Assembly (NCBI GenBank): GCA_020632925.1
Contig: JACKER010000046.1
Coordinates: forward strand, 1-40,443
Direction: 5' to 3'
Length of the DNA stretch: 40,443 nt
Source: Alphaproteobacteria bacterium
GTDB taxonomy: Bacteria > Myxococcota_A > UBA796 > GCA-2862545
The number at the start of each line of letters is the position of its first letter. Position 1 is the stretch's first letter. Of the stretch, positions 7,745-16,026 are shown piece by piece. A program made the position numbers and the translations under genes. The notes under the pieces are model-generated. The model was not told the DNA's origin. It worked only from the letters and a program-made list of their open reading frames with translations, and made no database searches.

Positions 7745-9079
7745 TCAGTGGACGGGATCCCAGCGCACCAGCCAGCCGGTCCCACCCCCTCCGTGCCCCA
7801 GGGCGTCCGGGCTCGTGCGTTGGGCGCCGACGTACCCGATCCCGCGCGCCCCAGCGACGATGCCGCCGTCCGCGAGCTCGACGACGCCCGCGATGTCGTC
7901 CACCGAGGTCGTGCCGGCGTCGAGCGCGGCCACGGCCCGTCCGTCCCGGGCCACCATCCCCACCACCAGGTCGGTCGCCTCGCTCGCGTAGGCCTCCATC
8001 GACGGGGCCGCTCCGAGGGCGCCGGTCTCCCTCGCCCTCCCCCACAGCATCCAACCGTCGGGCCGCGGGACCAGGCGGGTGTCGTCCAGGTACGGTGCGA
8101 AGGCCTCGAACCCCGCGGTGAGTCGGCGGTCCACCTCGGCGTGCCGGAGCCACACCACGTCGGAGTCGAACGTCAGGACGTCGACGCCTCCCATCCCCAC
8201 CGCGACCGCGCTCACACCGGTGGCCTTGGCGGATCGGAACGCACCCGTCCCCGCGTCGAGCGCCAGCAGCTCCGCGTGATCGACCGTGGGACGACCGTTC
8301 GGGCGCGACGTACCACTCCACCCGACCCACAGGTGGACGTCGTCCGCAGCGAGCCCCCAGCAGGCGCCGGTCTGTCCGGAGACCAACAGCCATCGGGGCT
8401 CACCGTCGGGTGCCCAGGCGGCGACGAAGCTCGACCCCGACCCGGCGTCCGCCACGAAGGTCCCGAGCTCGATCTCCCGGTCGATGTGGTGCCCGCACGC
8501 GAAGACCGAGCCGTCCGGACCCGCCGCCAGCCAGGTGACCTGCCCGCCCAGGAGGTACGAGAACCAACGGGGACGACCGCTCGGGTCCAAGCGGGCCACG
8601 ACGTTCACGTCCCAGCTCGGCACCACCGTGCCGCCGTCGTCGGGGAACGGCACCATCTGGTCGTCGCCTCGGAAGCCCACGACCATGCCACCGGGGTCTG
8701 GCGCACCGACGAAGCCCTGCCGCCAACGCCCGTCGGCGATCCGGTGCCACTCCACCGGCAGGCCCGTCGCGGGGTCCACCACCGCCACGAAGGCGGAGCT
8801 GTCGGTGAGCCAGGTCACCGCGTCGGCGTCGCCGATGCCGAAGTGCGCCTCCGACAGGCGCCACCCGCCGATCAGGGCCAGCAGGCGCCCGTCTCCGGAG
8901 GGCACCAGCACGTCCGGAGCCAGGTCCCAGGCACGGATCCACGTCGGGCGATACGGAGGTTCGGCCACCGGGTCGCCCGAGTGCCGCGCGGCGGTCCCTC
9001 CAGTGTCGCCGGCCGTGTGGGACGTGACGAGCGGAGGCGACATCGTGCCCTGATGGCAGGCGAGCCAGGTGAGGAACAT
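7745..9079 (-). CDS. Lipoprotein with beta-propeller-like repeats (module protein B, copy 1)
   Basis: Function not recognised; 444 residues. From ATG 9079 the protein begins MFLTWLAC-HQG, an exceptionally short lipoprotein signal with the lipobox Cys at residue 8. A Thr/Gly/DTG linker follows, then RPTWIRAW and a long run of beta-strand repeats (GDGRLLALIGG, GGMVVGFRGDD, PDGSVFACG, GEPRWLLVSG, HLWVGWSGTS, GVVELADGGIVAGA) typical of PQQ-like or Kelch-like propellers. It ends GWLVRWDPVH. The paralog at 16027-17403 shares nearly all of these blocks. TACACT lies 6 nt before the ATG and there is no Shine-Dalgarno. An in-frame GTG 22 codons upstream would add a basic n-region, but the conserved TACACTCGCC string, shared with the neighbour on the other strand, argues for the short form. 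The gene is convergent with 6489-7742. Confidence 0.85.
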   Translation of the reverse strand: MFLTWLACHQGTMSPPLVTSHTAGDTGGTAARHSGDPVAEPPYRPTWIRAWDLAPDVLVPSGDGRLLALIGGWRLSEAHFGIGDADAVTWLTDSSAFVAVVDPATGLPVEWHRIADGRWRQGFVGAPDPGGMVVGFRGDDQMVPFPDDGGTVVPSWDVNVVARLDPSGRPRWFSYLLGGQVTWLAAGPDGSVFACGHHIDREIELGTFVADAGSGSSFVAAWAPDGEPRWLLVSGQTGACWGLAADDVHLWVGWSGTSRPNGRPTVDHAELLALDAGTGAFRSAKATGVSAVAVGMGGVDVLTFDSDVVWLRHAEVDRRLTAGFEAFAPYLDDTRLVPRPDGWMLWGRARETGALGAAPSMEAYASEATDLVVGMVARDGRAVAALDAGTTSVDDIAGVVELADGGIVAGARGIGYVGAQRTSPDALGHGGGGTGWLVRWDPVH

Positions 9080-9085
9080 GGGGCG

Positions 9086-9091
9086 AGTGTA
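9086..9091 (-). promoter_or_regulatory. Putative -10 element (TACACT), leaderless start
   Basis: On the minus strand TACACT is followed by CGCCCC and then ATG 9079. Spacing and sequence are nearly identical to the element before 6489. No Shine-Dalgarno lies between it and the start codon. Confidence 0.45.
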
Positions 9092-9184
9092 CCCGGACCG
9101 GCCCCGGATGGCGCTGCACGAACGTTGCACACGGACTGCGGAAGGGTGCGCGGATCGAGAGCGTACGTTGCAGGTGGAGGCCCG

Positions 9185-10594
9185 ATGAAGGTCAAGCTCG
9201 TCCTGCCGTCGCTCACCGAGTGCGACAGCCCGCACTTCCGCCCGATCAAGTACAGCCTGTTCCCCCCGCTGGGGCTCGCGTCCCTCGCCTCCTGGCTCGA
9301 CCCCGACGACGAGGTCGAGATCGTCGACGAGCACGTGATGCCGCTGACCACGGACGACGAGCCCGATCTCGTGGGCATCGAGGTCTACATCACGAACGCG
9401 CGCCGGGCCTACGCGCTCGCGGACCACTACCGAGCAAAGGGCGTCCGGGTGATCCTCGGCGGGCTGCACGTGACCTCGCTCCCCGAGGAGGCGGCACCCC
9501 ACGCCGACCACCTCTTCCTCGGCCCCGCGGACGCCACCTTCCCGAAGTTCCTCGCGGACCTGAAGGCCGGCTGTCCACAGCCCCGCTACGTCGGCACCGA
9601 GCGCTCGCTGATCGGCGTGCCCCCGCTGCGCCGCGATCTCATCCGCCGGGAGCTCTACCTCGTACCGAACAGCATCGTGGTCAGTCGCGGCTGCCCCCAC
9701 CACTGCGACTTCTGCTACAAGGACGCCTTCTTCGAGGGAGGCAAGGGTTTCTACGTCCAGAAGGTGGACGACGCGCTCGCGGAGATCGAGCGACTGCCCG
9801 GGAAGCACCTGTACTTCCTCGACGACCACCTGCTCGGCAACCGCCCCTTCGCCGAGGCGCTGTTCGCGGGCATGAAGGGCATGGGCCGGCTCTTCCAGGG
9901 CGCGTCCACGGTCGACGGCGTGCTCCGCGGCGACCTGATCGAGAAGGCGGTCGACGCGGGGCTGCGCAGCCTCTTCCTCGGGTTCGAGACGCTGGACCCC
10001 CGCGCGCTGAAGACCGCGAACAAGACGCAGAACGTGGGGCGCGACTACGACCGCGCCATCCGCCGGCTCGACGACCTCGGCGTGATGATCAACGGCTCCT
10101 TCGTGTTCGGGCTCGACGGCGACGGTCCCGACGTGTTCTCGCGCACCGTCGACTGGGCGGTGAGCCGCGGGCTGACGACGGCCACCTTCCACGTCGCCAC
10201 GCCCTACCCGGGGACCGCGTACTTCAAGCGCATCGAGGCCGAGGGGCGCCTGCTGCACCGCGACTGGGACCGCTACGACACGCGCCAGGCCGTGTTCCAG
10301 CCCATCGGGATGACGACGACCCAGCTCGAGGAGGGCTACTGGCGGTCCTACCGGGACTTCTACCGCTGGTCGAACATCGCGCGCGGCGCGGCGGCCCACG
10401 GCACCTGGGGGCGCTCGCTCAAGCACCTGGCCTACAGCGGGGCGTGGAAGAAGCTCGAGCCGCTCTGGGACACGGTGATCCGCGCCCGGCGCCTGCGCGG
10501 GATGCGCCCGCTGCTCGAGTCGGTGCTCCGCACGGTCCCCGTGCTGCGCGCCGGCGAGGACGACCTGCCGACCGCGCTGAAGGAGGCCGCGTGA
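9185..10594 (+). CDS. B12-binding-type radical SAM protein
   Basis: Radical S-adenosylmethionine enzyme of 469 residues. The N-terminal ~150 residues look like the Rossmann-type cobalamin-binding domain of this superfamily (MKVKLVLPSL, PPLGLASLASWL, DLVGIEVYITN, GVRVILGGLHVT). The catalytic core has the 4Fe-4S motif CPHHCDFC (CxxxCxxC) at about residue 171, followed by LYFLDDHLLGN, LFLGFETLDP and GSFVFGLDGD, the usual strands of the TIM-barrel. The C-terminus is helical and basic. The start is ATG 9185 with GGTGGAGG just upstream. The substrate cannot be told from sequence. Members often methylate or rearrange unactivated carbons in lipids, hopanoids or secondary metabolites. The 4-bp GTGA overlap with the sugar-phosphate transferase gene implies coupled expression and hints at a glycan- or lipid-related role. 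Confidence 0.88.
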   Translation: MKVKLVLPSLTECDSPHFRPIKYSLFPPLGLASLASWLDPDDEVEIVDEHVMPLTTDDEPDLVGIEVYITNARRAYALADHYRAKGVRVILGGLHVTSLPEEAAPHADHLFLGPADATFPKFLADLKAGCPQPRYVGTERSLIGVPPLRRDLIRRELYLVPNSIVVSRGCPHHCDFCYKDAFFEGGKGFYVQKVDDALAEIERLPGKHLYFLDDHLLGNRPFAEALFAGMKGMGRLFQGASTVDGVLRGDLIEKAVDAGLRSLFLGFETLDPRALKTANKTQNVGRDYDRAIRRLDDLGVMINGSFVFGLDGDGPDVFSRTVDWAVSRGLTTATFHVATPYPGTAYFKRIEAEGRLLHRDWDRYDTRQAVFQPIGMTTTQLEEGYWRSYRDFYRWSNIARGAAAHGTWGRSLKHLAYSGAWKKLEPLWDTVIRARRLRGMRPLLESVLRTVPVLRAGEDDLPTALKEAA

Positions 10595-11148
10595 CCCTCG
10601 CCAAGCGCGCGTTCGACGTGGCGGCCGCGACCTTCGCGCTCGCGCTGTTCTCGCCGGTCCTGCTGCTGGCGGCGACGGCGATCGTCGTCCACGACGGCGG
10701 CTCGGTGCTCTTCGTGCAGGAGCGCGTGGGCCGCGACGGCGTCCCCTTCCGCATCTTCAAGCTCCGCACGATGCGGGACGAGGTGGTGACGGGGCCCGGG
10801 CGCTGGCTGCGCGCCACCGGCATCGACGAGGTGCCGCAGTTCCTCAACGTGCTCCGCGGCGACATGTCGGTCGTGGGCCCGCGCCCCCTCACGCACGCCG
10901 ACCTGACCCGCCTGGGCTTCGACCGCGACCCGCTGCGCGCCACGGTCCGTCCCGGGATCACGGGACCCGCCCAGGTGTTCGCCCCCACCACGGCCGCCGG
11001 CGTGCTGGACACCGACCGCCGCTACGTCCGCGAGGCCTCCCTCCGGGTGGACGCGGAGCTGGTCGCCATCTCGTTCGCCATGAACCTGTTCGGGAAGCGG
11101 CGCGTGCGCGCACGCCTCGCCGGCCACCGCCTCGCCCCCGCCGTCTGA
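10591..11148 (+). CDS. Initiating sugar-phosphate transferase (PglC/WcaJ C-terminal type)
   Basis: Bacterial sugar transferase of 185 residues, the short monotopic form. This family moves a sugar-1-phosphate from a nucleotide sugar to undecaprenyl phosphate and so starts assembly of an O-antigen, capsule or glycoprotein glycan. Seen: an N-terminal basic and hydrophobic re-entrant helix (AKRAFDVAAATFALALFSPVLLL), then VLFVQERVGRDGVPFRIFKLRTM, the catalytic Asp-Glu pair in ATGIDEVPQ, then LNVLRGDMSVVGPRPL and RPGITGPAQ. These are the family signatures in the right order. The start is GTG 10591, overlapping the TGA of the radical SAM gene (GTGA). It lacks the large multi-pass N-terminal region of WcaJ/WbaP, so it resembles PglC in size. 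Glycosyltransferase and flippase genes lie further downstream. Confidence 0.92.
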   Translation: MTLAKRAFDVAAATFALALFSPVLLLAATAIVVHDGGSVLFVQERVGRDGVPFRIFKLRTMRDEVVTGPGRWLRATGIDEVPQFLNVLRGDMSVVGPRPLTHADLTRLGFDRDPLRATVRPGITGPAQVFAPTTAAGVLDTDRRYVREASLRVDAELVAISFAMNLFGKRRVRARLAGHRLAPAV

Positions 11149-11196
11149 CCGCCGAAGCGGGCGTTGGGCACGAGCTATGGTCGCCGTCCGAGGTGG

Positions 11197-12027
11197 ATGG
11201 TGTCCGAACACGAGCACACCTGGGATCTGCTCTCCAGATCGGGGCTCCTGACGCAGGAGGAGCTCGAGAAGGTCGCGGAGGCCTACCGGACCGCGCCCGA
11301 GAGCAGCTGGGAGCGCGCCGTGCGCACCGCCAGCCTGCCGCCCGACCGACTGGCCGACACGCTCGAGGTCATCGTCTCGGCCGAGCCCCGCGCCCTCTCG
11401 GACGCCACGGGGACGCCGGAGGCCCGTGGGCGCTATCGCCGTCTGCTCTCGTTGGGCGAAGGGGGCATGGGCCGGGTCGACCTGGTCGACGACACCCACC
11501 TGCACCGCCGCGTCGCCAGGAAGGAGCTGTTGAGTGGTGACCCATCGATCGTCGCGCGGTTCCTCCGCGAGGCGCGGATCACGGCACAGCTCGATCATCC
11601 CGGCATCGTGCCGATCCACGAGCTCGGTGTCCGAGCGGACGGCACCGTCTACTACACGATGAAGCGCGTCCGCGGTACGACGCTCCGCGAGAAGCTGAAC
11701 GAGTGCGCCAGTCTCCCCGATCGGCTCGCGCTTCTCGTCCACTACGCCGATCTGTGTCAGGCGGTCGGGTTCGCTCACAGCAAGGGTGTCATCCATCGCG
11801 ACCTGAAGCCGGAGAACGTGATGGTCGGCCCGTTCGGGGAGACCCTGGTGCTCGACTGGGGTCTGGCGACCCTGTTGGGAGAACCGGAACAACCGGGTAG
11901 CGGCTCGGCCGTCGAGCTCGGGGACGACGCACGCCTGACGCGCGCCGGGAGCCTGCTGGGGACGCCGAGCTACATGAGCCCGGAGCTGGCCTCGGGCCGG
12001 GTGCGGTCGGCGGACGCCCGCAGCCCT
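11197..12027 (+). pseudogene. Truncated Hanks-type Ser/Thr kinase (5' part only)
   Basis: A ~90-residue helical N-terminal region is followed by a protein kinase domain with G-loop (SLGEGGMGRV), VAIK-type Lys (VARKEL), HRDLKPEN catalytic loop, DWG in place of DFG (common in myxobacterial kinases) and LGTPSYMSPEL. After RSADARS, where family members continue with D-x-Y-S-L-G, kinase similarity stops abruptly near 12027. The frame then runs on through unrelated low-quality residues to 12372. Subdomains IX-XI are missing, so the product is unlikely to fold as an active kinase. The start is ATG 11197 (GAGGTGG just upstream); a TATGGT -10-like hexamer lies at 11176-11181. The break is the left edge of a patchwork of gene fragments. 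Confidence 0.8.
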
Positions 12028-12568
12028 CACCATCCTCACCGACACCACGCCTCCCCCGCGGCCCGATCACGTGACGGTGACCCTGCCGAAGGACGTGGTG
12101 TGGGCGATGGTCGGATCCACGTCGTTCGCGCGCCGGGCCACCGGAGACGAGCCCTCCAGCCACGACTTCCCCATCCAGCGGGAAGCGGCGGTGCCCGTCT
12201 TCTTCCTGACCCGACACGGCTACCCGTATCAATGCTCCATCGTCATCGAGCGAGGAGTCCACGTGGAGATCACAGGCAAGGACGATGGCAGCTTCCGGCT
12301 CGGGTACGAGCAGTCACCCTTCTGGGAGCCGTGCCACCCCATCCAGGATCTCCAACGCCTGCTTTCCCCTGACAGCATGCGCGGCGCGGACGCCGGGCCT
12401 CGCGACCGCGCCGCCGCGATGGGCTTCGATGTGACGATACGTATACTTCACCTTCTGGGCCTGAACGCCGTCCGGAAGCAGCGGATCACCACGGACAAGA
12501 CGCTGCCGGAGACGGTGTCGCGGCGATGCTGCCCGACTCGATGCTGGACCGGTCCACCTCGCGCCTGA
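12028..12568 (+). pseudogene. Unrecognised coding remnant fused behind the truncated kinase
   Basis: In the frame beginning near 12029 there is protein-like sequence without a credible start at its left edge: LTILTDTTPPPRPDHVTVTL, then DVVWAMVGSTSF, VPVFFLTRHGYPYQC and DGSFRLGYEQSPFWEPCHP. It degrades after about 12400. I do not recognise the family. A GTG at 12071 could serve as a start, but its position directly behind the cut kinase suggests a 3' remnant of another gene. The stretch to 12610 shows only weak, frame-shifting coding character. Confidence 0.4.
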
Positions 12569-12616
12569 ACCTCCTCGGCCTGGGGCCCGCGCTCTTCGCT
12601 GAGCTCGCGGGTCACG

Positions 12617-12790
12617 TCAGTCTCGCCGGACCTCGATCCCGTGCTTCCGGATGAGGCGGTAGAGGACGTCGCGGTTGCGCAGGCCGAGCGCCCGCGTGGC
12701 TGCCGCCTGGTTGCCGCCCGCCCGGTCCAGCGCCTCGCGGATCTCGTCGGCGGTGAGCGCGGCGGCATCGGTGTGGAGCACCTCCGGCGC
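12617..12790 (-). pseudogene. C-terminal Fis-type HTH fragment of a sigma-54-dependent regulator
   Basis: The last ~54 codons on this strand read LTADEIREALDRAGGNQAAA, then TRALGLRNRDVLYRLIRKHGIEVRRD and stop. This is the characteristic Fis-like helix-turn-helix that closes NtrC/bEBP regulators. Upstream in the same frame the sequence turns into arginine- and proline-rich nonsense with no AAA+ or FHA domain, so only the 3' end of a regulator gene survives. It abuts another fragment on the opposite strand at 12796. Confidence 0.75.
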
Positions 12791-12795
12791 CGAGC

Positions 12796-12918
12796 GACCC
12801 CACCGCCACCATCGCGAACCCCAACCTCGTGGTCGGCGGGCCGAGCTTCGCGTCCGACCCGATCCACAACAACAAGGGCGCGGTCCTGTCCTGGACGATC
12901 GACGCGTCGACCTACTGA
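12796..12918 (+). pseudogene. C-terminal fragment of a secreted beta-rich protein
   Basis: Forty codons in one frame read DPTATIANPNLVVGGPSFAS, then DPIHNNKGAVLSWTIDASTY and a TGA at 12916-12918. Third positions are strongly GC-rich and the composition is that of a real extracellular protein end. No start or upstream part exists, because the frame runs straight into the Fis-HTH fragment on the other strand. Family not identified. Confidence 0.45.
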
Positions 12919-12973
12919 AGCACGCCCGACGTCGCACCTCGTGACGCCCACCGCCCCCGCTCCAGCGGCCAGC

Positions 12974-12979
12974 TATGCT
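12974..12979 (+). promoter_or_regulatory. Putative -10 element (TATGCT)
   Basis: TATGCT lies 21 nt before ATG 13001, with GGAG and a G-run in between that can act as ribosome binding site. It supports ATG 13001 over an in-frame GTG further upstream, because that GTG would precede the promoter. Confidence 0.35.
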
Positions 12980-13000
12980 GCTCGGAGTGGGGGCTCTCGC

Positions 13001-14758
13001 ATGTGGTGGCTGGGGATCGCGTGGGCGGTGGACACCGACCTCGACGGGCTGGAGGATGCCGCGGAGCTGACGCTGCGGACCGACCCGGCGCGCTACGACA
13101 CGGACGGCGACGGGCTCGGCGACGGGCTCGAGCTGAGCCTCGGCCACGATCCCCGCGTCCCTGACGGCTGCACCTGGGCGACGATGCGCACGTTCCCGTC
13201 CTTCGGCTGGGATCCGCCGCTGGCGGTCGACCTCGACGGGAACGGGTGGACGGACCTGCTGGTGGGTCGCGAGGGCATCCCCACCAGCCTCGACTGGCAG
13301 CGCAACACGGGCGGGACGTTCACCCGTTCTCCCCTGTGGGTGATCCCCGTCCGCGACGCGAGCACGGCGGACGGCGTGGTCGTCGAGGACCTCGACGCGG
13401 ACGGCGTCGCCGACCTGGCCGTGCTGGAGTACGGCGGCGGGATCGGGTGGGCCCGCGGCCTCGGCGGCGGCAACTTCGGTCCGCCCAGGCCGATCGCGGC
13501 GCGCACCCCCTGGTACGGCGGGGCGCTCGTGGCGGTGGACGTGGACCACGACGGGGATCCGGACCTGGTGGCGCCGACGCCCTGGCCCACGCCCTACCGG
13601 ATGGGCCTGGAGTGGTTCGAGAACGACGGCAGCGGCGGCTTCGCCCCGCCCACCTTCCTGCTGGAGGTGCCGCTGGGCCCGGAGCAGGTGCTGGTGACCG
13701 ATCTCGACCTGGACGGCGTGTCCGATCTGGTGATGAACGCCAACTTCGTCGTGTGGATCGCCTACGGGACGGCCGCGGGCTTCGATCCCGCGATCCAGGC
13801 GTACGGGCCCGGCGGTCAGGGCGTGGGCGAGCTGCAGGTGTGCGATCTCGACGGCGACGGTGACCAGGACGTGGTGGTCGGCGACCACTGGCTGGAGACG
13901 CTCCCCGGGAGGACCCGGCAGGCCCACACCACGCCCGGCTCGAGCCAAGCCCCCGATGCTGGGTGCGCCGACATCACCGGCGACGGGCTCGCGGATCTGC
14001 TGACCACCGCGAACGGCGCCACCGGCTGGATGCGCAACCTCGGTCCCGGCGGGTTCGCACGGTACCCCGCGGTCGCGACCGTGGCCCTGTCCCAGGCGAC
14101 GTGGGCGGACCTCGACGGCGACGGCGACCCGGACCTCGTGGGCGGGGGCTCGGAGCTCACGTGGTACCTCAACCCCGGCGTCGGGAGGGACGGCGACGGC
14201 GACGGGCTGGAGGCCGACGCGGAGTGCGCCTTCGGGTCCGACCCGTCGCTCGCGGACACGGACGGGGGCGGTCGCACGGACGGGGAGGAGGCGTGGGCCG
14301 GCACCGACCCGAACGACCCGACGGACGACGTGGCCCCGCCGGACGCGGACGGCGACGGCGTGCCCGACGGTCTCGAGGCGAGCCTGGGGACCGATCCGCG
14401 CGACCCCGACACCGACGGTGACGGCGTCTCGGACGGCGACGAGCTCGCCGCCGGCTCCGACCCGCTCGACCCGACCGACCTGCCCGGCGATCCCCACACC
14501 GGGCTCGACACGCCGACGGCCGACACCGGGGCGACGCCGACCACGAGCCACACCGGTATGCCCGAGCCAACCGCGCACTCCGCGGACACCGGCGCCCCCG
14601 GTACGGACACCACCGACACCGAAGGCCCCGCGGGGGGCGACGCTCCCGCCGACCACGGCTGCGGCTGCGACGGGAGTGGCGGCGCGCCGACCGGGTTGGC
14701 AACCCTGGTGTTCCTGGTCGCTCGACGGCGGCGGCGACGCTCCGTAGACTGTCCCTGA
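13001..14758 (+). CDS. TSP3 / FG-GAP repeat surface protein with MYXO-CTERM tail
   Basis: Secreted surface protein of 585 residues, a smaller relative of the 1512-residue protein at 1141-5679. From ATG 13001 the signal is only MWWLGIAWA, followed directly by TSP3 motifs (DTDLDGLEDAAEL, DTDGDGLGDG). An FG-GAP/VCBS propeller with many DLDGDGDxD Ca2+ loops follows (about residues 60-385). Then come four TSP3 units (DGDGDGLEADAE, DGDGVPDGLEASLGTDPRDP and others), a Thr/DTG-rich linker and a MYXO-CTERM-like tail (HGCGCDGSGG, short hydrophobic stretch, RRRRRR). It probably binds Ca2+ and is anchored at the cell surface. Its TGA overlaps by one base with the ATG of the next gene (TGATG), so it is probably co-translated with the module A paralog. 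Confidence 0.87.
   Translation: MWWLGIAWAVDTDLDGLEDAAELTLRTDPARYDTDGDGLGDGLELSLGHDPRVPDGCTWATMRTFPSFGWDPPLAVDLDGNGWTDLLVGREGIPTSLDWQRNTGGTFTRSPLWVIPVRDASTADGVVVEDLDADGVADLAVLEYGGGIGWARGLGGGNFGPPRPIAARTPWYGGALVAVDVDHDGDPDLVAPTPWPTPYRMGLEWFENDGSGGFAPPTFLLEVPLGPEQVLVTDLDLDGVSDLVMNANFVVWIAYGTAAGFDPAIQAYGPGGQGVGELQVCDLDGDGDQDVVVGDHWLETLPGRTRQAHTTPGSSQAPDAGCADITGDGLADLLTTANGATGWMRNLGPGGFARYPAVATVALSQATWADLDGDGDPDLVGGGSELTWYLNPGVGRDGDGDGLEADAECAFGSDPSLADTDGGGRTDGEEAWAGTDPNDPTDDVAPPDADGDGVPDGLEASLGTDPRDPDTDGDGVSDGDELAAGSDPLDPTDLPGDPHTGLDTPTADTGATPTTSHTGMPEPTAHSADTGAPGTDTTDTEGPAGGDAPADHGCGCDGSGGAPTGLATLVFLVARRRRRRSVDCP
14745..14750 (+). promoter_or_regulatory. Possible -10 element (TAGACT) inside the end of the upstream gene
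   Basis: TAGACT is followed by 7 nt and then ATG 14758, the same geometry as at 6489 and 9079. Here it also encodes the last codons of the upstream gene, which overlaps the start by one base, so translational coupling is an equally good explanation. Confidence 0.25.
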
Positions 14759-16023
14759 TGGACACCCCCCGTCTCCCGTCTCCCGTGGCCTGTGCGTGGG
14801 TGTGGGTCGCCCTCGCGGCCTGCCATCCGGACACGCCGCGCGTCAGCTCTCCCATCCCGAGCCCGACCGACACCGGCCCGGCGGACGACACGGCGACGGT
14901 ACCGACCACCACGCCGTCGACCTGCGCCATCACCGCCTGGCCACCGCTGATCGACCGCAGCTCCATGAGGCCGTGCACGGGCTTCGGGCAGGCGCCGCCA
15001 GGCTGCTTCGCGGGCGAGGTGTGCACCGACCGCTGTCGGATCGAGTGCGGAGGCGCCGAGTGTCCGGAGGGCGAGACCTGCGAGTTCTACGAGTGGACGA
15101 CCACAGGGGTCTACGACAAGGTCTTCTACTCGCTCGACACCTGCCACGGGGCGACGGGTCCAGCGTTGCCGGAGGGCCCGATGAACGGGCTCACCGCGTT
15201 CTCGCGGACGTCCCTGCCCCAGCCTGCGTCCATCCTCGTCGGAGGCGAGGGAGCGGTGTGGGCCCTGGCCGCCTCGCGCCTCCTGGGGCTCCCGCTCGGT
15301 CCGGACCACCTCCCCGACGGGACCGTCGCCAACCTCGGGGCCGGCCCGCTCCCGGACGCGCCCACCGCCGGGCTCGAGGCCCACGGGAGGCTCTACCTGC
15401 TGTTCGGCGATCGGGTGTTCTCCGCCGCGGCGACAGGCACCTCCCTCGGGAGCTGGCGCGAGGAGGCGAGCCTGCCCGCCGCCGTCCAGCGACCCGCCTT
15501 CCTCGACGCTGGGGAGCACCTCGTGGTCGCAGCGGGGACGATCGACGGTGCGCCGAGCCCGCTGGTCCAGGTCGCCGAGGTGCGCAGGGACGGCGCGGTC
15601 GCACCATGGACCCGGACCTTCGTGTCCCCCGTCGCCGACGGTGATCGGCACGCGGCGATCGTGGGTGACGAGCTCGTGCTGCTCGCGGTGGGAGGTCACG
15701 CGATCCACCGCGCGCCCCTGAGCACCCTCCCAGAGCCGGAGTTCGAGAGCGTCTGGTCGCAGCCCCACGCCCTGGCGCGACAGGAGGTCGCGGTCGCGGT
15801 CGGATCGCTGTGCGACGCGCTGGTGATCGTGGGCGCGGAGCCGAGCCTGTCCACCCAGCTGCTGCCGTGGGACCCGACTGGCGGACCGGACCAGGACTGG
15901 CGGCTCGGGAGCCTCGTGGCCGCCGAGACGCGGGCGCCGCTCGACGTGACGACGCACGGCTCCTGGCTCTACGTGCTGGGCGCCGACGCGACCACGGTGT
16001 GGAGCGCCGGGCGCGGCCCCTGA
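14758..16023 (+). CDS. Cys-rich lipoprotein with propeller-like domain (module protein A, copy 2)
   Basis: Paralog of the protein at 6489-7742; 421 residues. The signal peptide ends in the lipobox ALAAC-HPDTPR. A Pro/Thr/DTG linker precedes a Cys-rich domain (MRPCTGFG, PGCFAGEVCTDRCRIECG, CPEGETCEFYEWTTTGVYD), then beta-strand repeats similar to copy 1 (GRLYLLFGDRVFSAA, LVVAAGTIDGAPSPLVQ, GAEPSLSTQLLPWDPTGGP). The overall layout and many stretches match copy 1, and the 3' neighbour is again a convergent module B gene, with stop codons separated by 3 bp. The shared Cys pattern implies conserved disulfides and an extracytoplasmic location. The role is unknown. Start ATG 14758 overlaps the upstream TGA. 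Confidence 0.85.
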   Translation: MDTPRLPSPVACAWVWVALAACHPDTPRVSSPIPSPTDTGPADDTATVPTTTPSTCAITAWPPLIDRSSMRPCTGFGQAPPGCFAGEVCTDRCRIECGGAECPEGETCEFYEWTTTGVYDKVFYSLDTCHGATGPALPEGPMNGLTAFSRTSLPQPASILVGGEGAVWALAASRLLGLPLGPDHLPDGTVANLGAGPLPDAPTAGLEAHGRLYLLFGDRVFSAAATGTSLGSWREEASLPAAVQRPAFLDAGEHLVVAAGTIDGAPSPLVQVAEVRRDGAVAPWTRTFVSPVADGDRHAAIVGDELVLLAVGGHAIHRAPLSTLPEPEFESVWSQPHALARQEVAVAVGSLCDALVIVGAEPSLSTQLLPWDPTGGPDQDWRLGSLVAAETRAPLDVTTHGSWLYVLGADATTVWSAGRGP

Positions 16024-16026
16024 CCG

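Noticed and set aside
9120..9172. Two copies of ACGTTGCA before the radical SAM gene as an operator
   Set aside because: Eight-base direct repeats without symmetry or suitable spacing are too weak to call.
7745..10426. Extending module B upstream as an 893-residue protein
   Set aside because: The extension is antisense to the radical SAM gene. The lipobox signal at 9079 and promoter-like TACACT define the real start.
11197..12372. The kinase gene as intact over its full open frame
   Set aside because: After about 12027 the frame encodes His/Arg/Pro-rich nonsense, while another frame shows the better protein-like sequence; subdomains IX-XI are missing.
12440..12610. The stretch as another IS91 transposase fragment
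   Set aside because: A few Leu/Arg-rich words resemble transposase C-termini, but no zinc or Y2 motif can be read.
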